Below, one piece after another: positions 8,601 through 14,430 of a stretch of 17,658 nucleotides of DNA (positions are counted from its first letter, which is position 1; every line of letters begins with the position of its first letter). A model generated the notes under the pieces. The model worked only from the letters and a program-made list of their open reading frames with translations, was not told the DNA's origin and did no database searches. The position numbers and the translations under genes are program-made. The DNA comes from Verrucomicrobiota bacterium (GTDB lineage: Bacteria; Verrucomicrobiota; Verrucomicrobiia; Limisphaerales; JADJPG01): positions 1-17,658 of the forward strand of contig JADJPG010000089.1 in the NCBI GenBank assembly GCA_016713365.1, given 5' to 3'.

Positions 8601-9131
8601 AAGTTGGGCCAGATCGTTCGTGCCCGATTTGTCCACCAGCGCGTATTGAAATCCCCAACCCACGCCCGTCGCGTCGGGGCCAAGAGTGGGCGTAACCCCG
8701 GACGGCAGTGATCCGGTCAACGCCTGCATGTATTCCAACACTCGGGACCGCGCCCAGTAGATGTCCGTGCCGTCCTTAAACACAACATAGACGAACGAAT
8801 AACCAAAGAAGGAATAGCCGCGCACGACGCGCACGTTGGGCGCGCTGATGAGTTTGGTGACGATGGGGTAAGTGATCTGGTCTTCAACGAGGTTTGGGCT
8901 GCGCCCTTCCCACTGCGTAAAGATAATGACCTGCGCATCGGACAAATCAGGCAGCGCGTCCAGCGGCGTATTGCGCATGCAGTAGATGCCGCCCGCTAAC
9001 AGCGCTCCAATCAGCATGAAGACGGTGAACTTGTTACGTGCGCTCCACTCGATGATCCGCTCGATCAACGCGTCCTTGCGCGGCGTATGATCCGGGGCTG
9101 GTTCTGGTGTGTTCATGGGCGTGTCAGACAT
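5667..9131 (-). CDS. cusA: Cu(I)/Ag(I) efflux RND pump, inner-membrane subunit
   Basis: A heavy-metal-efflux RND transporter of 1154 residues that uses proton flow to drive periplasmic Cu(I)/Ag(I) through an adaptor and an outer-membrane channel. The N-terminal membrane helix (about 33-52), the NTPLDALPDLSDAQV motif (54-68), two large periplasmic loops and two membrane-helix clusters (about 365-525 and 945-1110) fit the family. All three substrate Met residues of E. coli CusA (M573, M623, M672) have counterparts in matching motifs: M590 (ILYMPTTLP), M640 (PAPLEMFES) and M716 (RIDMLSTG). D427 (GVITDEAVV) and K1056 (VCPKLMTV) match the proton-relay Asp and Lys, but Q1013 stands where E. coli has Glu (AAQTG versus AAEFG). 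An extra segment at about 655-685 and an Ala/Ser/Gly-rich loop at 838-860 help explain its greater length. It follows cusB by 16 nt. Confidence 0.96.
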   Translation of the reverse strand: MSDTPMNTPEPAPDHTPRKDALIERIIEWSARNKFTVFMLIGALLAGGIYCMRNTPLDALPDLSDAQVIIFTQWEGRSPNLVEDQITYPIVTKLISAPNVRVVRGYSFFGYSFVYVVFKDGTDIYWARSRVLEYMQALTGSLPSGVTPTLGPDATGVGWGFQYALVDKSGTNDLAQLRSFQDWHLRYWIQSVEGVAEVATFGGFQKQYQVEIDPNKLLAYNVPITKVVSAIRSSNNDVGGREMERFGTTYLVRGHGYIKSLDDLRLVVVGNDAKGNPVLLRDVAENIQLGPEMRRGAADLNGEGETVGGIVVVRYGQNVLQVIDRIKAKLADVKSSLPPGVEIVTTYDRSDLINRAIQTLTRTIIEESIIVAIVIIVFLLDFGGAARAIVTLPIAVALAFIPMYFMGLTANIMSLAGIAISIGVITDEAVVMVENVHKKLEHAPSGLNRRQRQEIIIMACKQLGKPLFFALLVITVSFMPVFTLEAQEGRLFKPLAFTKTFTMAWAAFLSITIGPALIVLMTGAKVIPEHRHPISRFIHRLYYPWVSALMTRRVLSIAIALVAVASSVPIFKKLGTEFMPPNNEGTILYMPTTLPTVSITEATRLMQIQDRIIKQFPEVISVHGKAGRAETATDPAPLEMFESVVQLKPEKEWRKVSQKRWYSSWTPEWIRKGLGKIWPEIRPITWDELVQEMDEALQIPGQVNAWTMPIKARIDMLSTGVRTPIGIKIFGSDLTVIGKLGEHLESVMRQVPGTRSVYSERTTGGLYLDITPNREEIARYGLNVEEVLMLVENAIGGMAIDRTIEGRERYTINVRYSRELRDDVDKLKRVLVPMAQGGMSPDVGSGDSETMAAASAPVRGQQIAQIPLGQLVEFKTTIGPPLIKNEDGSLTGWVYVDMTGRDIGGYVADAKKAVAEKIEKAGLLPAGYRIEWTGQYEYMLRVKERLKVVIPITLALIFVLLYMNFKSIPETFIILLSIPFAMTGSIWFLWIMNYNLSIAVWVGIIALSGLAAQTGTVMIIYFDEAFHAYQKAGKMKTQHDLFEAITYGAVQRVCPKLMTVCMITFGLVPALWAHGAGAEAIQRIAAPMIGGLVTSTILTLEIVPAIYSLWRGRQVEWIKGPKPKKKTWAELSEIFVEIEKKEHEVELAKVSALK

Positions 9132-9147
9132 GCGTGTTCTCCCGCTT

Positions 9148-9530
9148 TCAATGTTGATGTCCCCCGGCTGCGCCCATGCCAGAGATGGACGCCTTCAATT
9201 GGCTTTCGGAATCCACCAGGAACAATGCGCGCATGACGACTTTTTCGCCGGCACTCACACCGTCGAGCACTTCGTAGTAGTCGTCCGTCTTGAACCCGAT
9301 CTTGAGTTCGCGCGGCTCCAGATGTTCGTCGGCGCGTTGCACGAAGGCGACAAAGCGCACTCCTGTGTCTATGACGGCGCTCGCCGGCACGGTCAGCACC
9401 TCGCCAAACGAAGCGTTCACTTCCACGTTGCCCCACATCTGCGGACGCAGTTCAGATTTCGGATTATCCACCCCCAGCCGGATTTCCGCGCGTCGCGTCT
9501 GCGGATCAATGTGTGGATAGATGAACGTGA
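9148..9530 (-). pseudogene. cusB: detached C-terminal part of the cusB adaptor
   Basis: This is the second half of the broken adaptor, in the shifted frame. It carries the end of the beta-barrel domain (GNVEVNASFGEVLTVPASAV, DTGVRFVAFVQ) and the membrane-proximal domain (REL-IGF--DDYYEVLDGVSAGE), ending in GGHQH. The only local start is a GTG at 9471, which corresponds to an internal Val in homologous proteins rather than a true start. It is therefore unlikely to be made as a separate working protein unless translation shifts frame. Its intact reading frame, without further stops, indicates that any mutation is recent or that the frameshift is a sequence error. Confidence 0.75.
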
Positions 9531-10574
9531 TCGTGCTTCGTAGGTCTTGTTGCCCAGATACGGAAGAACGACCCGCGCCTTTTGGTCCACTTTGATCAAC
9601 GGCAATTCGTATTCATACACGTAGGCCCGCAGCCAGAGATGCGAAAGGTCGGCAATCTCATAGAGCGTGTCACCCGCCATGAACGCTTTGCCCGCCACGG
9701 CGGTTTTGGCCACGACATGCCCGGACGCCGGAGAACGCAACAATACTTCATCGGTGGGCTGGCCGTTTTGTTCAAGCGCGCGGACTTCCTGTTCGCCGAT
9801 CTGCCAGAGTGATAATTTTCGCCGCGCGGATTCGAGAAGACGGCGGGCCGAATCGTATTGCGGGTCAGCGGTGCTGTTCTTCAACTTCTCGAAGTGCTGA
9901 AAGGCCAGCAAGTATTCATTCCCGGCGGAATACAGTTCCGGGCTGTAAACCGTGAGCAAGGGATCACCCTTTTCGACTTGTTGACCGGTGAAATTGACTT
10001 TGAGTTCGCGCACCCAACCGCCAAAACGCGGGGCGATCCTGGCCAGCTTGGTTTCGTCATGCTCGAACGTGGCGGTCGTGCGGATCAATCGCGACAACTC
10101 GCGTTTCTCCACGACCCCGGTCGTCAGCCCGATCAATTGCTGCTTGTCGGGTGACAGCGAAATGGCGATGCGACCGGGGACGGGAGGCGCGGATGTGGCT
10201 GTCGCGTGTCCTTCGTGACCGGGAGGCGACTCTTTCTTCTCGACCAGCTTCATGCCGCACTTGGGGCAATCGCCGGGTTTATCCTGCACATACTCAGCCC
10301 CCATTGGGCAGTAGAATTGGCCGGGCTTAACCTGCGCAATCTTGTCATCCGGTGCCGGGGCGACAGGCTTGGCGGCGGCTTTGTCGTCCTTGATGGGGAC
10401 GAGCTTCATGTTGCAGATGGGGCAGTCGCCTGGCCTGTCGCTCACGTAAGTGGGGTGCATCGGGCAGTGATACTTCTGCCCGGCGTTGGCGGAATCGGAT
10501 TTCTTGCAGCCGACGAAAACCAACGCGAGCGCCAGGGCAAGCAACGGAAATACGAGGAGTTTTTTCGCGATCAT
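9148..10574 (-). pseudogene. cusB: Cus adaptor (membrane fusion protein), interrupted by a one-base frameshift
   Basis: The periplasmic adaptor that links pump and channel in the Cu/Ag efflux complex. The N-terminus is a lipoprotein signal (lipobox VFVGC, C23), followed by two heavy-metal-binding ribbons at about 35-60 (YHCPMHP, GDCPICNMKL) and 86-111 (FYCPMGAE, a variant lacking the His, then GDCPKCGMKL). Then come the adaptor beta-barrel, lipoyl and helical-hairpin parts, including PASGHVVAKTAVAGKAF. The frame breaks after YLGNKTYEAR: at 9531-9532 one base is missing, and shifting frame restores ITFIYPHIDPQTRRAEIRLG and the rest of the domain to a stop at 9148. In the broken frame the product is 385 residues with an Arg-rich nonsense tail ending at 9417. 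Repaired, it would be about 475 residues, normal for the family. It may be a true mutation or a sequencing/assembly error. It lies 5 nt after the preceding gene. Confidence 0.88.
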
Positions 10575-10579
10575 AAAGT

Positions 10580-11005
10580 TTACTTTGCAGGAGTCGCCGG
10601 GGACGAAGCCGTTTCAGCAGCAGCACCACAACCGGCGTGAGCTTGTGGCGTGTCAATCGGCGGATGCCCGGGCGGCAGGGTTAATTTTGTTGCATCCGGC
10701 TTCGGGCAGCAACCGTGCGGCTGTTCGGGGGCTGCATGTTCGGGGACTCCACATCCGGCGTGCGGGTTCGTGTTTTTGTCGCCAGAAGCGACGGTCAGCG
10801 CCATGCCACACTTTGGGCAACTACCGGGTTTGTGACTCACAACTTCGGGGTGCATGGGACAGGTATAGGGCTGGCTGGCGCTTACCTTTTTGGTCGCGTT
10901 CTGGAGACGAGCCGGCACGTCGAAATAGAGTCCGGCGGCGGCTCCGACGAAAATGGTCAGAAGCAGAATGCCAATCAGGGGTAGGTGTTTGCCGATGAAT
11001 TTCAT
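10580..11005 (-). CDS. membrane-anchored heavy-metal-binding-domain protein, Cys/His-rich
   Basis: A 141-residue protein with an N-terminal membrane anchor (about 8-28, LPLIGILLLTIFVGAAAGLY), then one heavy-metal-binding ribbon at 46-72 (YTCPMHPEVV, GSCPKCGMAL: C49, H52, C63, C66). A Cys/His-rich tail follows, with two copies of HAGCG (82-86 and 123-127), HGCC (97-100) and further His residues. The tail is probably periplasmic. The same ribbon occurs in the N-terminal parts of the neighbouring adaptor and of CopA. The ATG overlaps the stop of the outer-membrane-channel gene (ATGA), so translation is probably coupled, and cusB follows 5 nt later. Inferred role: capturing Cu(I)/Ag(I) at the inner membrane and handing it to the efflux complex, a CusF-like job done by another fold. 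No enzyme motif is seen. Confidence 0.85.
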   Translation of the reverse strand: MKFIGKHLPLIGILLLTIFVGAAAGLYFDVPARLQNATKKVSASQPYTCPMHPEVVSHKPGSCPKCGMALTVASGDKNTNPHAGCGVPEHAAPEQPHGCCPKPDATKLTLPPGHPPIDTPQAHAGCGAAAETASSPATPAK

Positions 11006-12417
11006 GGTTGGTGCTTGTTGGAGTGTTTGACTGAGAGAGAAGGAACTTCTGGCGGCGCGGCCAATACTGGAGCGCCTGTTGGTGGGACGCCCGCGATCAG
11101 CAAGGACACGTCCGCCAGAAGAATCTCCCGGCGCACGCGCGCTTCGACTTCAGAAAGTTGGAAATTCAGCAGGGTGCGCTCGGCATCCAGCAGGTTGAAG
11201 AAATCAATCTGGCCGGATAAGTAACCAGCCCGCGCTATTTCGAGCGATTGTCGCGCTTTCGGCATGAGTTGATTTTGCAGCAAGGCCAGCGTGCGGGTAA
11301 CTTCACGGTAGTCGTAGCTCTTCATCGCGAAGTCCACCGTGAGCATGATTTGCTCGGAGGTCAGCCGGGCTTCCGCCGCGCGCTTACTGGCTTGGGCGGC
11401 GGCGATCTGAGCCGCGATTTTATCGCGCCAAAGAGGGAGCGTCATACCCGCGAGCGGACGGAACATCGTAGGTGAGGCTTTCGCGTCCGCCATCAAGCCC
11501 AGGCTGAAATCCGGCACTTTGGATTTGGCCGCCAGCGTGATGTTCGCCTCCGCCAGACGCACGTCGGCTTCCATCGCTTTGAGACGCGGGTTGCGAGCGA
11601 ACGCCGCGGCCAACACGTCGTCCGCGTTCAAATCCAGCGGCGTGGTTTCAAATGCGGCGGGCACGGGTGGGTCAGATTGCTCCCGCGTCAGTCCCAACGC
11701 TCCCTTGAACTGCGCGAGCAATGGATTGCGAGAATCTTCAAGATTGACGATTTCAGTCGTCAGTTGGTCCTGCTCAATCTGAGCGCGATAGACATCTTGC
11801 AGCGTCACCTTGCCCACGTCGTTTTGCGCGCGGGCGATCTTTTCCAGGTCAGCGTTCAAATCGAGCGTCTGGCGGTTGATGCGGATGCGCTCATCAAGGA
11901 AATGGAGATTGTAATAAGCGCGCTTGACCTCGAATGCGGTCTGGAGCGCGGCGGACTCAAAGCTGAAGTATTTCGCCTGGCTTTCGGCAGTGGCCACGCG
12001 TGCGGCGGCCTTGAGCTTGCCCGGGCCGGGAAACATCTGCATGAATCCCGGCATCACCGTCATCACGATGTCACTGATGTCCGACTCAAAAGTGAGCTGC
12101 GGATCAGGCAGCGACCGTTCGACGGTGATGCGCTCGACCGATGCCGCCCAATTGAAATACGCGGCCTCGACCTGCGGTTGGTTGAGCATGGCATAGCGCA
12201 GAAAATCGCCGAGCGCGGAATTGGTGTTCAGTTCCGGCAACGCGGGGCGCTGGCCGTCGGGACGGAAAACCTGCGCGACGGCCCGCGAATCTTTCCGGGC
12301 GGAACGCTCGCCCTGGGTCGGGATGCCTTTGCAGCCAGCGAGAACCGCCACGACGAACAGCAGGCCCACGGAAGATCCGATCCAGCGGCGGCAGGTGATG
12401 GTATCCGGTGAATTCAT
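11002..12417 (-). CDS. cusC: TolC-family outer-membrane efflux channel (CusC-like)
   Basis: A 471-residue outer-membrane factor that forms the exit duct of the Cus system. The start is set at the ATG at 12415-12417 because it gives a proper lipoprotein signal (WIGSSVGLLFVVAVLAGC, C29) and lies 4 nt after the stop of the small lipoprotein gene. The frame stays open to 12498, but the extra residues overlap that gene. The mature protein shows the duplicated OEP architecture with long amphipathic helices: FEVKRAYYNLHFLDERIRIN in the first half, and LTSEQIMLTVDFAMKSYDYR then GQIDFFNLLDAERTLLNFQL in the second. A Met-rich patch (VMTVMPGFMQMFPGPGKL) lies near a tip-loop region. It overlaps the next gene by 4 nt (ATGA). 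Outer-membrane location and efflux role are well supported; metal specificity comes from the operon. Confidence 0.92.
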   Translation of the reverse strand: MNSPDTITCRRWIGSSVGLLFVVAVLAGCKGIPTQGERSARKDSRAVAQVFRPDGQRPALPELNTNSALGDFLRYAMLNQPQVEAAYFNWAASVERITVERSLPDPQLTFESDISDIVMTVMPGFMQMFPGPGKLKAAARVATAESQAKYFSFESAALQTAFEVKRAYYNLHFLDERIRINRQTLDLNADLEKIARAQNDVGKVTLQDVYRAQIEQDQLTTEIVNLEDSRNPLLAQFKGALGLTREQSDPPVPAAFETTPLDLNADDVLAAAFARNPRLKAMEADVRLAEANITLAAKSKVPDFSLGLMADAKASPTMFRPLAGMTLPLWRDKIAAQIAAAQASKRAAEARLTSEQIMLTVDFAMKSYDYREVTRTLALLQNQLMPKARQSLEIARAGYLSGQIDFFNLLDAERTLLNFQLSEVEARVRREILLADVSLLIAGVPPTGAPVLAAPPEVPSLSVKHSNKHQP

Positions 12418-12421
12418 GTTC

Positions 12422-12586
12422 TTAGTGACAGGAACCTTGGTGGCTGGAGTGATCAGATGCACCGCCTCCGCCGTGGCCCGTGCTGGCGCATCCGGCAAAC
12501 ACGAGCGTTGCCGCTAATGCAGCGATGAGCGCAACAATGGTGAAATTGAGTCGTGAGGGGGTTGATTTCGGTTTCATCGTGGTCAT
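12422..12586 (-). CDS. 54-residue His/Cys lipoprotein, first gene of the Cus operon
   Basis: A short open frame read directly from the sequence: ATG at 12584-12586, TAA at 12422-12424. The N-terminus is basic, followed by a hydrophobic stretch (FTIVALIAALAATLVFAGC) with the lipobox at C33. The mature 22 residues are rich in Gly, Ser and His (ASTGHGGGGASDHSSHQGSCH), with four His and a terminal Cys-His. An in-frame ATG at 12577 is an alternative start. The stop is 4 nt before the preferred cusC start, which fits an operon. No family is recognised. By context and composition it may be a lipid-anchored copper or silver binder at the periplasmic face; that is inference. No strong ribosome site is visible before either ATG. 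Confidence 0.72.
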   Translation of the reverse strand: MTTMKPKSTPSRLNFTIVALIAALAATLVFAGCASTGHGGGGASDHSSHQGSCH

Positions 12587-12767
12587 TTTTGACTTTGTTT
12601 TGCTATCGCAACGGCTCCGCCACTGTTTCGCGCAGCGGAGCCGTTTAAGTGTCCGTTTCGGATTCGGGAGCTTTTATTTCTCGCTCCACGCTGTCTAATA
12701 CGTCTACTTTGGCCTGACCCTCCAACTTTTTTGCGCGGCCCCGGTTCAGTGGATTGTCCGGTATGTC
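12587..12767 (-). promoter_or_regulatory. likely promoter and leader of the Cus operon
   Basis: A 181-nt gap between the two minus-strand gene blocks. It holds TAATACGTCTACTTT (12696-12710), which matches 13 of 15 bases of the element in the copA/sigma region. It also holds a GGAGC/GCTCC pair around an A-rich loop (about 12668-12686) and a perfect 11-bp hairpin nearer the first Cus gene. Since a six-gene operon starts just downstream, a promoter here is expected, but I cannot define -35 and -10 boxes. Confidence 0.45.
12610..12645 (-). terminator. perfect 11-bp hairpin upstream of the Cus operon
   Basis: AACGGCTCCGC at 12610-12620 is exactly complementary to GCGGAGCCGTT at 12635-12645, with a 14-nt loop. 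Read on the minus strand it follows the small-protein cluster by about 120 nt and precedes the first Cus gene by 24 nt. No T-run follows, so it could be the terminator of the upstream cluster, an attenuator, or a leader structure of the Cus transcript. Confidence 0.5.
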
Positions 12768-13106
12768 TCAAATAAGGTGCTGAACGATCCACGGCGTGGT
12801 GTCTGCGGGATAGTGAATTCGGACGGAGTCTCGCGTCTCCAAAAGCTGGGGTTCGATTCGCAATCCACCATTCGCCCAAAAGCGGGAGCGGTCGTCCCAC
12901 TGAAATACGATTGGAGCTGAATCCGATTCTAACGGAGCAACGGTCAGCAAATGACTGGCGAGGTCAACGGATTGAATCGTGCCGTTGAAAGATGGTCCAT
13001 GCGGCGTTTTCCACGAGCCGGTCGAGCAACCGGCGGCAAAGAAGATGATCACGAGCGCGCACGCTGCGATGGCGGCCAACAAAATCCTTCTGGTTGTGCC
13101 AATCAT
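12768..13106 (-). CDS. small lipoprotein, paralog of its upstream neighbour
   Basis: A 112-residue predicted lipoprotein: hydrophobic signal (ILLAAIAACALVIIFFAAGC) with the lipobox Cys at 27. The mature domain, about 85 residues, reads FNGTIQSVDLASHLLTV, then PIVFQWDDRSRFWANGG, then LLETRDSVRIHYP. The same order of motifs occurs in the upstream gene (GTIETVDHAANSFTI, TFIWKSGTSFR, SLQPGRSVRFYYR), so the two are tandem paralogs. The G-T-I-x-S/T-V-D opening and the V-R-x-x-Y close suggest a small beta-barrel (OB-like), somewhat like the CusF chaperone, but the CusF copper ligands (His, two Met, Trp in WPxMxM) are not seen. Its ATG overlaps the upstream stop (ATGA). Function unknown; exported and envelope-located. 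Confidence 0.8.
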   Translation of the reverse strand: MIGTTRRILLAAIAACALVIIFFAAGCSTGSWKTPHGPSFNGTIQSVDLASHLLTVAPLESDSAPIVFQWDDRSRFWANGGLRIEPQLLETRDSVRIHYPADTTPWIVQHLI

Positions 13107-13546
13107 AGTGAAAGTCGTTCAGTCGGCGTTATCGCTAATGTGCTGCCTGCGCAGCAGCGACAGGCTTGATCCTCCGTGGTAAGAATCGTGACACTGCGAA
13201 CAACATAGCGACCGACTTCCTTTCGATAATAAAACCGCACACTGCGACCGGGCTGGAGCGATTCGGCAGTAGTCTTTTCGCCGAGTGAGAACAAACGGGT
13301 AATCCAACTGGCGTCAGGTTGCGGCGATTTCCGCCGAAAACTTGTGCCGCTTTTCCAAATGAACGTCTTCTTTGTGGCGTCCTTTTCAGAAATGATTGTG
13401 AACGAGTTGGCAGCGTGGTCAACCGTTTCAATTGTGCCGCGCTCCGCGTGCTGTCTCGGGGGCCGCGCGTAACTGGCGGATGTGCCTGCCAGCAATCCGA
13501 GCAGTAGAAGCGCGCCGAACAGTTTATGGGCGAATCGCGGTTTCAT
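13103..13546 (-). CDS. exported small beta-barrel-like protein with C-terminal Cys cluster
   Basis: A 147-residue protein with an N-terminal signal (LFGALLLLGLLAGTSASYA, probable cleavage near 27). The domain at about 35-122 matches the downstream paralog: RGTIETVDHAANSFTI, TFIWKSGTSFRR, LQPGRSVRFYYRKEVGRYVV. The C-terminal 20 residues contain a CRCC cluster (C129, C131, C132) absent from the paralog, possibly a metal site. It is joined to both neighbours by 4-nt ATGA overlaps, so the three proteins are probably made together. The fold resembles small OB-like barrels; I do not recognise a named family with certainty. Location: periplasm. Confidence 0.8.
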   Translation of the reverse strand: MKPRFAHKLFGALLLLGLLAGTSASYARPPRQHAERGTIETVDHAANSFTIISEKDATKKTFIWKSGTSFRRKSPQPDASWITRLFSLGEKTTAESLQPGRSVRFYYRKEVGRYVVRSVTILTTEDQACRCCAGSTLAITPTERLSL

Positions 13547-13851
13547 CGGGAGTGATCCATCAGCAAGGTTGCGCCCTTGACCGGCTCACTGCTGCCCTTG
13601 CTGACCGGATGGTTCGGACTCGTCACAGCGCACGAGGTGTTGAGCACCGCAAGCAGAGCGGCCAGCGCTGTCATGTGGGCCAGTTTGATTGCCTGCGGTG
13701 CTTGCATTTCGGTTTTAGAGTTCACTGATTCTTGCTCCTCGACATTTGCGTCCACAGGTTTGGGAATCGGGCGGGCGGCTGCCGAACAAATCGCCAGCAC
13801 AAAGGCGCCCGCCAACAGCATCCAGATTGTTACGCTCAACCAGATTCCCAT
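13543..13851 (-). CDS. small protein with two hydrophobic segments, first gene of a three-gene overlap set
   Basis: A 102-residue protein. A strong ribosome site, AGGAGT at 13856-13861, lies 4 nt before the ATG at 13849-13851 and fixes the start. The first hydrophobic segment is at 3-25 (IWLSVTIWMLLAGAFVLAIC). A charged linker follows (about 28-48), then a second segment at 55-74 (KLAHMTALAALLAVLNTSC) that looks like a lipoprotein signal in its own right, with C74. An internal Met (residue 49, codon at 13705-13707) could start a separate 54-residue lipoprotein. The tail is short and polar, ending in MDHSR. It overlaps the next gene by 4 nt. No family is recognised. It could be a two-pass membrane protein or an in-frame fusion of two small proteins. 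Confidence 0.65.
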   Translation of the reverse strand: MGIWLSVTIWMLLAGAFVLAICSAAARPIPKPVDANVEEQESVNSKTEMQAPQAIKLAHMTALAALLAVLNTSCAVTSPNHPVSKGSSEPVKGATLLMDHSR

Positions 13852-13891
13852 AATGACTCCTGTGTGCGCGTGTATCTCAACACGGGTTGCG

Positions 13892-14365
13892 TTACTTGAG
13901 GGGTGCTACCTCAATGCTCTTCGCCTTCTCCATTCCTTTGGTGGCGACGGTGCTGCCTTTGGTCGTATTGCAGCAGGCGGCACTTTCCGCACCGCATGAC
14001 GAGCAGGTGTGAGTAGCAACGGATTGTTTGGCCTTGCCGTGACCCGTGATGCTCCATTCCGTGCCGCAACCTTCACACAGATGACGGACGATGGTCACGT
14101 AGGGCTTGTTCGCGCCGCGCGCCGTCCAGTCCTTTGTCTTGAGCACTTCGTCCTTGCACTTCGGACACGCCATCTGCGGCATTTCGGACGCGACGGAATT
14201 AGTCGAATGGTTTCGACGATACTCGTCGAGCTGCTGGCGCAGTTTGGGTGAGGCGGTGATACCGTCATCGCCGGTGGGTTTGTATTGGGCCTGCGCTGAA
14301 CCGGCGAACAGGGACAGGGCGATGCCTGCCAGCGCCGCGATCAGGATGTTATTTGTGCGTTTCAT
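13892..14365 (-). CDS. exported Cys-rich zinc-ribbon-like protein with EVAPLK tail
   Basis: A 157-residue protein with a classic signal peptide (ILIAALAGIALSLFAGSAQA, cleavage near 26). A single ITASPKLRQQLDEYRR motif at 37-51 follows, related to the three ASPR repeats two genes upstream. Then come three CxxC pairs, C67/C70 (ACPKC), C97/C100 (LCEGC) and C121/C124 (TCSSC), with a CC at 131-132. The ribbon-like arrangement suggests Zn, Cu or similar metal binding outside the cytoplasm. The protein ends SIEVAPLK, almost the same as the SFEVAPLK end of the ASPR-repeat protein. An AAAGGA-like ribosome site precedes the ATG. I know no characterised family; an envelope metal-binding role is inferred from the Cys pairs and neighbours. 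Confidence 0.78.
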   Translation of the reverse strand: MKRTNNILIAALAGIALSLFAGSAQAQYKPTGDDGITASPKLRQQLDEYRRNHSTNSVASEMPQMACPKCKDEVLKTKDWTARGANKPYVTIVRHLCEGCGTEWSITGHGKAKQSVATHTCSSCGAESAACCNTTKGSTVATKGMEKAKSIEVAPLK

Positions 14366-14430
14366 ATTTTTCCTTTCGTTATGTGGTTGTTTGTTTGTTG
14401 GTGTGATCCCTTTCGCCCGATGTGAATTGT

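Noticed and set aside
7158..8711. Several plus-strand open frames of 190-296 codons opposite cusA
   Set aside because: They are His/Asp/Arg-rich shadows of the RND pump frame, with no signals, domains or plausible ribosome sites.
9520..9545. Programmed ribosomal frameshift in cusB
   Set aside because: No slippery run or downstream hairpin was seen at the break, and the family is not known for recoding. A mutation or sequence error is simpler.
14375..14405. T/G-rich low-complexity stretch before the Cys-ribbon gene as a regulatory repeat
   Set aside because: Short GTTT-like runs of this kind are common in AT-richer gaps and show no symmetry or conserved spacing.
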